In this document: positions 49,043 to 53,817 of the stretch, one piece after another
Layout: every line of letters begins with the position of its first letter
How positions within the stretch are numbered: the first letter of the stretch is position 1
Origin: Prevotella sp.
GTDB lineage: Bacteria > Bacteroidota > Bacteroidia > Bacteroidales > Bacteroidaceae
Assembly (NCBI GenBank): GCA_022775105.1
Contig: JALFIX010000119.1
Coordinates: 1-53,817, forward strand
DNA: 53,817 bases
Direction: 5' to 3'
Notes under the pieces: model-generated
Told to the model about the DNA's origin: nothing
Seen by the model: only the letters and a program-made list of their open reading frames with translations
Databases searched by the model: none
Program-made: the position numbers and the translations under genes

Positions 49043-49524
49043 TACAATTTTATCCTGATCCCGATGTCATTGATGCCGTGGAGAATTTCGCGCTTCATGT
49101 TATGACGTATGCGCACTTCCACGGAATCCCCTTTCTCCAAGGATATGTCGTTGAAGTGATTGTCATAATGGAAGAGACTGACACCGCTGCCCTTAATGCT
49201 GCCGTCGGAGTCGAAGAGGCTGCACATTATCGTGTCGCTCACAGTGCGCACTTCCATCGTCCTGTCCTTGGGAATGATGGTTTGGTCAACGATGATGCAT
49301 ATGGATGTGAAGGGATAGGTGTCGCTGATGCGCAATCCCAATTCCTCGGAGTAAGTGCCTGACTTCTGGAATACGGGCATACGGTAGATGAGGGTGTCGT
49401 TTTTCTCCCATCCCGTAAGCGGCGTGTGTTCATAGTGGTCATAAACGGTTTTACGGTTGCACGACACTGACAACAATGTCGCGACAACCGTAAGTAAAAT
49501 ATAAATGACTCTATTCTTTTGCAT
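49042..49524 (-). CDS. gldH: GldH-like lipoprotein
   Basis: This 160-residue lipoprotein starts at 49524 (MQKNRVIYILLTVVATLL) with a lipobox LSVSC; longer upstream frames only mirror the preceding gene. The mature part is beta-rich, with YDHYEHTPLTGWEKNDTLIY and ELGLRISDTYPFTSICIIVD, the pattern of gliding-motility lipoprotein GldH. Many non-gliding Bacteroidales keep GldH with ricT, as here, so it probably serves the envelope in another way. It overlaps the end of ricT by 14 bases in the same direction. Confidence 0.88.
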   Translation of the reverse strand: MQKNRVIYILLTVVATLLSVSCNRKTVYDHYEHTPLTGWEKNDTLIYRMPVFQKSGTYSEELGLRISDTYPFTSICIIVDQTIIPKDRTMEVRTVSDTIMCSLFDSDGSIKGSGVSLFHYDNHFNDISLEKGDSVEVRIRHNMKREILHGINDIGIRIKL

Positions 49525-50785
49525 CTTGTTGTGGCTTTCTCTGTTTCTTTGGACGTGGAGGTCTCTGCTGACGAGGCTGTTGATCCTGTTGCTGAGGAGT
49601 CTTCTTCTGCGGAGCTTCCTGCTTCTGCGGAGTCTGCTGGTTTTGAGTCTGCTGACCGCCCTCGGCTTTCTGCTTGTTGGCGTTGTTTTTCTTCTTTTTC
49701 TTCTTCTTTGCCTTGTCGAAACGCGAGATGTCTCCACCCGCAAGCAGGTCGGTATGTTGCTTCTTCGTTTCACGTCCCTCGCCGTCCTTCTGCAGAGACA
49801 TGGGTTTCTCGCCTCGTCGGTTCATCTCGATGATTTCCTTAGCCCTTTCGGCTGTAATCACCTCAAGGTTTGAGGCTATGTTCTTGTCGGTGGAGTAGGT
49901 GACAAGACCTGCAAGTATGTCGCTCTTGAAGAGATGGAAGTCGCCGTCTTGAGTCTGAAGCACCACCTCGCGGCTTGGCATCCTGCGCCCTGCCTCCACA
50001 TAGTTGTCCACCTCATAGTTGAGGCAGCATTTCAGTTTGGCGCACATGCCCGCGAGTTTCTGCGGATTGAGCGAGATGTCCTGGAATCGGGCGGCATTCG
50101 TACTCACACTGACGAAGTTCTTCATCCATGTGGCACAGCACAATTCGCGTCCGCAAGGGCCGGTACCTCCGATGCGTCCAGCCTCCTGACGCGCACCGAT
50201 CTGCTTCATCTCAATCCTCACGTGGAAGGTGTCGGCGAGCACCTTGATGAGCTGTCGGAAATCTACACGCTCGTCGGCAATATAATAGAATATCGCCTTG
50301 TTGCAGTCGCCTTGGTATTCCACGTCACCGATTTTCATCTGCAGTCCAAGGTCTTTGGCTATCTGTCGGCTCTGAATCATGGTGCCGTGCTCTCGTCCCT
50401 TGGCCTCATGGTATTTGTCCATGTCGGTTGGGCGTGCTATACGATAGATGCGCTTGATGTCATCAGCCGACTTAAGGTTGGCTTTCTTTATCTGTAACTT
50501 CACTAACCGTCCGGTGAGTGTCACCACACCGATGTCGTGTCCGGGGTTGGCCTCCACAGCCACGATGTCGCCTTTCTTCAGGTCTAACTTGTTGACATTG
50601 TGAAAGTAGCCCTTGCGTGTATGCTTGAACTGCACCTCCACGAGGTCAGTCGTTTCGTCATTGCCTGGCACGTCAGCAAGCCAGTCATAAGTGTTCAGCT
50701 GCTTGTCCTGTCTGCCTATTGCCCTTCGGCAAAGCCCTCTGTCAGTAGAGCAGCATATCTTGTAATCCTTGTTATTTATGTCCAT
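49511..50785 (-). CDS. ricT: PSP1-domain protein RicT (YaaT)
   Basis: This 424-residue protein has the PSP1 domain: VEVQFKHTRKGYFHN, HDIGVVTLTGRLVKL, FYYIADERVDFRQLIKVLA and IGGTGPCGRELCCATW, followed by AGMCAKLKCCLNYEVDNY. The cysteine clusters match those that bind Fe-S clusters in the RicA-RicF-RicT complex, known from Bacillus to influence RNA processing. The last 90 or so residues are a low-complexity tail of Lys, Gln and Pro (KKKKKKNNANK and PRQQRPPRPKK), not part of the core family, perhaps binding RNA. Its upstream gap holds a family 2 repeat, and gldH overlaps its end. Confidence 0.92.
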   Translation of the reverse strand: MDINNKDYKICCSTDRGLCRRAIGRQDKQLNTYDWLADVPGNDETTDLVEVQFKHTRKGYFHNVNKLDLKKGDIVAVEANPGHDIGVVTLTGRLVKLQIKKANLKSADDIKRIYRIARPTDMDKYHEAKGREHGTMIQSRQIAKDLGLQMKIGDVEYQGDCNKAIFYYIADERVDFRQLIKVLADTFHVRIEMKQIGARQEAGRIGGTGPCGRELCCATWMKNFVSVSTNAARFQDISLNPQKLAGMCAKLKCCLNYEVDNYVEAGRRMPSREVVLQTQDGDFHLFKSDILAGLVTYSTDKNIASNLEVITAERAKEIIEMNRRGEKPMSLQKDGEGRETKKQHTDLLAGGDISRFDKAKKKKKKKNNANKQKAEGGQQTQNQQTPQKQEAPQKKTPQQQDQQPRQQRPPRPKKQRKPQQDAKE

Positions 50786-50829
50786 ATATATATCAATTTA
50801 CAATTTATAATTCATAATTTATAATTTTG

Positions 50830-50882
50830 CGCAGCCATTCTTCACTTAAAACATTCTTCATTCTTCATTCTTCACTCTTCAT
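50830..50882. repeat. Dispersed repeat, family 2 (copy D)
   Basis: On the minus strand it reads ATGAAGAGTGAAGAATGAAG and more GAAGAATG units, then GTTTTAAGTGAAGAATGGCTGCGC. The GAATGGCTGCGC end is shared with 43088-43099. It lies between holB and ricT and touches the end of holB. Confidence 0.85.
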
Positions 50883-52018
50883 TTATTAATAAGCAGCACG
50901 ATCATCTGCAGCGCCATGTCGAAGAACACTATCTTGCCATTGGCATTTTGGGAAATGTCCCTGATTGCCTTGTTGGCGAGTTCAGTGATTTGCAGAATGT
51001 TGTTTTCGTTCACGAATCTTGCGAAGTTGGCGGTGAAGGCCTCCTCCTGCGATGTCATGTATGAGAGTTCGGGCTGCTGGAAGTTGTACATGAAGCTCTC
51101 TCGTATCAGTCGCAGGAAATACGTCAGAAAGCGTTTTTGCTTTTCCCTTCCGTATGAGTTGATGTTCTCGCTCCAGTGTTTCAGTTCGCGCACGTTGCGC
51201 TGGTAGGCTAATCTCATGAGCGACTGGAAGTCAGCAAGAAATTCCTTGTTCTCACCGTCTGCTGAGAGTTCGCTCACAGCCGTGAGCCAGTCGCCGTTGG
51301 CGAGTCGCGCCACTCTCATTGCATCGTCTTCGGATATTCCGTACTTGCCAACGAGTGCCTTTTGTATGCTTTCGTTGTCGGTCTTCTTTACGTCTATGCG
51401 CTGCACTCGGCTGCGTATGGTTTCAAGCAAGTTGTCGGGGTTCTCGCTCACCATGATGAAAATGGTTTGCGAGGGTGGTTCCTCTATGAGTTTGAGAATC
51501 TTGTTGGCGCACTCGATGTTCATTCTCTCCGGTAGCCAAATCACCGACACCTTGTATCCGCCCTGACTGGATTTGAGACTGAGCTTTCGGTTGAGTTCGT
51601 CGCTTTCTCCCGCGGTGATGATGGCCTGTTGGTTTTCAGCACCTATCTCCGTCATCCATTGCTCTATGTTGAAGTAAGGTGAGCGCGAGATCATGTTGCG
51701 CCATTCTTCGGCGAAGTCCTCGCTCACGGGCTTATGCTCCGAACCCATGTTAGGAGTCTTGATTGTTGGGTAGGAGAAGAGAAGGTCGGGATGTCCCCAT
51801 TTCTCGAGCATCTTGCATTGCCTGCATTCCCCGCAAGCCTCGTCATGCCCTTCGCGGTTTTGGCATATCAGATAAGAGGCGAAAGCCAAGGCAAGGGCCA
51901 TCTTGCCGCAGCCTTGCGGGCCGCAGAGCATTATGGCATGTGGCAATCTGTCTTCCCTGACCATCGTAATCAGCCTCTGCCACACCTCTTCCTGTCCTAT
52001 AACTTCTTTCCTCTTCAT
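50879..52018 (-). CDS. holB: DNA polymerase III subunit delta'
   Basis: This 379-residue clamp-loader subunit helps open the sliding clamp. The start at 52018 (MKRKEVIGQEEVWQRL) is preferred; upstream frame belongs to a region overlapping metF. AAA+ features are seen: MLCGPQGCGKMALALAFA, a zinc module with CGECRQC, VIWLPERMNIECANKILKLI, and a Sensor-1-like FIMVSENPDNLLETIRSR. The P-loop reads GPQGCGKM rather than GK(S/T), so nucleotide binding is doubtful, as in other delta' proteins. It follows metF by 16 bases, and both probably share the promoter at 53019. Confidence 0.93.
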   Translation of the reverse strand: MKRKEVIGQEEVWQRLITMVREDRLPHAIMLCGPQGCGKMALALAFASYLICQNREGHDEACGECRQCKMLEKWGHPDLLFSYPTIKTPNMGSEHKPVSEDFAEEWRNMISRSPYFNIEQWMTEIGAENQQAIITAGESDELNRKLSLKSSQGGYKVSVIWLPERMNIECANKILKLIEEPPSQTIFIMVSENPDNLLETIRSRVQRIDVKKTDNESIQKALVGKYGISEDDAMRVARLANGDWLTAVSELSADGENKEFLADFQSLMRLAYQRNVRELKHWSENINSYGREKQKRFLTYFLRLIRESFMYNFQQPELSYMTSQEEAFTANFARFVNENNILQITELANKAIRDISQNANGKIVFFDMALQMIVLLINK

Positions 52019-52034
52019 TCTTCGCTCTTCATTT

Positions 52035-52991
52035 TCAAAGCAGTTTCTTCGCCACTTCCGCCACGGCATCCACTGCCGACACGGTGTAGAAATGTATGTC
52101 GTTGACACCGTGGGCATACAGTTCCTTGCACTGTTGCGTAGCCCATTCTATGCCGAGTTGCTTTGCCTCCTCGTCCGTCTTGCATTTTACGGCTTCGAGA
52201 GCTAACTCCTGCGGGATGTCGCAGTGGAATGTCTTGGGAACGACGGTGAGCTGGCTCAGCTTGGCAAACGGTTTGATGCCGGGGATGATAGGTATGGTGA
52301 TACCCATAGCGCGGGCTTTCTCCACGAACTCGAAGTATTTCTTGTTGTCGTAGAAGAGCTGGGTGACAGCATAGTCGGCACCCAAGTCCTGTTTCTCTTT
52401 CAGATACATCATGTCCATTTCGAGATTTGGGGCCTCGTCGTGCTTTTCGGGATAGCAAGCCACACCGAAGTCGAATTTCTCACCGGGGCATTTGATGGGA
52501 GTGCCGTCGGCGAAGAATCCCTCGTTGAACCTGTTCACCTGGCGAATCAGGTCGGTGGTGTGCTCGTGTCCTCCGGGAGTGGGGATAAAGCGGCTGTCCT
52601 CCTTTGCTTTGTCGCCACGTAGGAGCAGAAGGTTGGATATGCCCAAGAACTGCAGGTCGAGCAGTTCATATTCGATGTCCTCCACAGTGGCGCCGCTGCA
52701 TATCACGTGCGGTTGCACGGGTATGCCGTATTTGTTCTGTATAGCCGCTGCGATGGCGATGGTGCCGGGGCGGCGGCGCACCCTGTTGCGTTGCAGCAGT
52801 CCGTTGTCGAGCTGTTTATACACAAACTCGCTGTGGTGGGTTGTGATATTAATAAACAGGGGGTTGAATTCCTTCATCTTCTCGATAGTGGCGAACAGTT
52901 TGTCCGTGCCCGTTCCTTTCAGTGGGGGCAGTACCTCGAAGGAGAAATGCTTGTCTCCCTTGCTGTTGTTCAGTAGTTCTATGACTGTCAT
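52035..52991 (-). CDS. metF: 5,10-methylenetetrahydrofolate reductase
   Basis: This 318-residue flavoprotein reduces methylenetetrahydrofolate to methyltetrahydrofolate for methionine synthesis. Family motifs are seen: HFSFEVLPPLKGTG with the catalytic Glu near residue 20, LFINITTHHSEF, NLLLLRGDKAKE, FDFGVACYPEKHDEAP, and QLFYDNKKYFEF. The length is normal. It has a promoter candidate at 53019, and is followed closely by holB. No SAM riboswitch was recognised in its short leader. Confidence 0.96.
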   Translation of the reverse strand: MTVIELLNNSKGDKHFSFEVLPPLKGTGTDKLFATIEKMKEFNPLFINITTHHSEFVYKQLDNGLLQRNRVRRRPGTIAIAAAIQNKYGIPVQPHVICSGATVEDIEYELLDLQFLGISNLLLLRGDKAKEDSRFIPTPGGHEHTTDLIRQVNRFNEGFFADGTPIKCPGEKFDFGVACYPEKHDEAPNLEMDMMYLKEKQDLGADYAVTQLFYDNKKYFEFVEKARAMGITIPIIPGIKPFAKLSQLTVVPKTFHCDIPQELALEAVKCKTDEEAKQLGIEWATQQCKELYAHGVNDIHFYTVSAVDAVAEVAKKLL

Positions 52992-53018
52992 TTTGATTCC
53001 TTAATGTACATTTGGCGA

Positions 53019-53026
53019 CAAAATTA
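53019..53026 (-). promoter_or_regulatory. -7 element of metF-holB
   Basis: CAAAATTA reads TAATTTTG on the minus strand, 27 bases upstream of the metF ATG. Confidence 0.6.
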
Positions 53027-53089
53027 CAAAAAAAAACTCAATTCCACCGATATTTTCCCAAAAAAGTGAGGAAAAGTTTGTTTTTTTTT

Positions 53090-53158
53090 AAACACAGAGA
53101 CACAAAGACACTGAGTTTGCTTCAAAAAACATCTCAGTGTCTTTGTGTCTCTGTGTTT
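53090..53158. repeat. Dispersed hairpin repeat, family 1 (copy D), perfect 26-bp arms
   Basis: The left arm (53090-53115, beginning AAACACAGAGACACAAAG) and right arm (53133-53158) are exact complements around a 17-base loop. The arm sequence differs from copies A and C, yet pairing is perfect. It lies downstream of the GH51 stop codon and may be its terminator. Confidence 0.92.
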
Positions 53159-53175
53159 ATATACCACGCTAAAAG

Positions 53176-53817
53176 TTACTTCTCTATAGTGTAAAGCCTG
53201 AATGTCATTGGCTGGAGGACATCGTTGAGAACGGTGTTCTTGCTGCCTGCCTCACATTTCACGCTTCCCTCTACAGGGGCAATCTTGTTGGGAGCCTCGA
53301 TAGAGTTCTCGTCGTCCATGCCACTGTGGTTGAGAGTGATGGTCTTTGCCGTCTTCTCACCCTTCATTCCCACGAGGTTGAGACTGACGTTCTGTGCAGT
53401 CTTGCTTGTATTGATCACCTTCACAATGACAGTGTTGGCGTTAGCGTCAAGCACGGCACTTGCGAACAGGCCGTTCTGACCCTCCTGACCGGCCACGGGC
53501 TTCTTGTTCATGGTCAGGCTGAGCACGTTGGTACCCTTGTTCTGCGCATACATCTGCTGAACATAGTAAGAGCAGGTCTTGAACATCTCGGTGTTGTCAA
53601 ACCATACGAGGTCGGGACGCCACTGCCATCCGTCAACATGTGCGAGGAGAGGAGCGTAGGCGGTCATATATACCACGTCGGCATTGCGTTCAAGGTCGGT
53701 CATGAAGGCTGCCTCGTAGAGCGATGTCTCGTAGTGGTTCCATTTCTTTCCCTTTCCGTGGCAGGCATATTCGCCGGCAAACACTTTCGGACCCTTGCGG
53801 TCGTAGCTCTCGTAGCG
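53176..53817 (-). CDS. GH51 alpha-L-arabinofuranosidase, C-terminal part (cut by the right edge)
   Basis: The 213 residues present run from RYESYDRKGPKVFAGEYACH to the stop codon. This matches the end of the catalytic barrel of GH51 arabinofuranosidases: FAGEYACH follows the region of the catalytic nucleophile, EAAFMTDLERNADVVYMTAYAPLL is the family's late barrel segment, and the rest is the C-terminal beta domain (with KVINTSKTAQNVSLNLVG). Such enzymes remove arabinose side chains from arabinan and arabinoxylan. The N-terminal part, signal peptide and acid/base lie outside the window. With GH43 and SusCD it supports pentose-glycan use. Confidence 0.9.
   Translation of the reverse strand, partial: RYESYDRKGPKVFAGEYACHGKGKKWNHYETSLYEAAFMTDLERNADVVYMTAYAPLLAHVDGWQWRPDLVWFDNTEMFKTCSYYVQQMYAQNKGTNVLSLTMNKKPVAGQEGQNGLFASAVLDANANTVIVKVINTSKTAQNVSLNLVGMKGEKTAKTITLNHSGMDDENSIEAPNKIAPVEGSVKCEAGSKNTVLNDVLQPMTFRLYTIEK

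Noticed and set aside
49525..49773. Longer Arg-rich N-terminus of the gldH frame
   Set aside because: It is the shadow of the ricT low-complexity tail in another frame; the lipoprotein signal starts at 49524.

Overview
The window looks like a chromosomal segment from a Prevotella-like member of the order Bacteroidales. The evidence is seen directly: a SusC/SusD pair, Bacteroidota-type promoters (TTG near -33 and TAnnTTTG near -7) ahead of many genes, a GldH lipoprotein, a PorT-like barrel, an ExbB-ExbD-ExbD-TonB cluster, and a purH gene split in two. No rRNA or CRISPR array is present. One tRNA gene is found.

Layout. 1-4011: SusD (cut by the left edge) and SusC on the minus strand, followed by about 1.1 kb without genes. 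That stretch holds promoter candidates, hairpins and a 24-bp hairpin minisatellite. 5154-11284: an inverted duplication of a two-gene module (multi-spanning membrane protein plus beta-propeller lipoprotein with a CXXCH haem-type motif); the two copies face each other and overlap by 14 bp. 11470-17750: an S9 peptidase, a GH43 glycosidase behind a possible attenuator or small RNA, class II aldolase, and a Mfa2/FimB-like lipoprotein whose 5' end carries the aldolase terminator. 17795-19622 (minus): a small basic protein, the AICAR-transformylase half of PurH, and ribosomal protein L19. 19814-22567: a 5'-nucleotidase split into two genes in reversed order, a PorT-like protein, and a 56-residue ferredoxin. 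22663-28082 (minus): ExbB, two ExbD proteins, TonB, a PstS-like lipoprotein and a TPR protein. 28285-33319 (minus): aminotransferase, RibBA, LptF/LptG-family permease, START-like protein.

33439-39229: a tRNA-Met gene whose 3' end is the target of a compact 5.7-kb AT-rich integrated element. The element has a tyrosine recombinase, a MerR/excisionase-type helix-turn-helix protein, a replication protein resembling the gene II protein of filamentous phages, and several unknown genes. Its ends carry a 16-bp direct repeat and seven GGGTGCAAA motifs that look like recombinase arm sites. It brings its own terminator for the tRNA.

39518-53817: nitroreductase; a P-type metal ATPase missing its nucleotide-binding domain, followed by a Fur/Zur regulator; the IMP-cyclohydrolase half of PurH leading into the mreB-mreC-mreD-PBP2-rodA cell-shape cluster; then on the minus strand metF, holB, ricT and gldH; and at the right edge the C-terminal part of a GH51 arabinofuranosidase.

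Three families of short intergenic repeats recur across the whole window, several as near-perfect or perfect inverted repeats. How the genes fit together: SusCD, GH43 and GH51 suggest arabinan or arabinoxylan use, with the TonB/Exb cluster able to energise SusC-type transport. The two PurH halves together supply the last two steps of IMP synthesis. The most interesting candidates are the inverted CXXCH/membrane-protein module, the tRNA-integrated element with a phage-type Rep, and the ATPase without an N domain.
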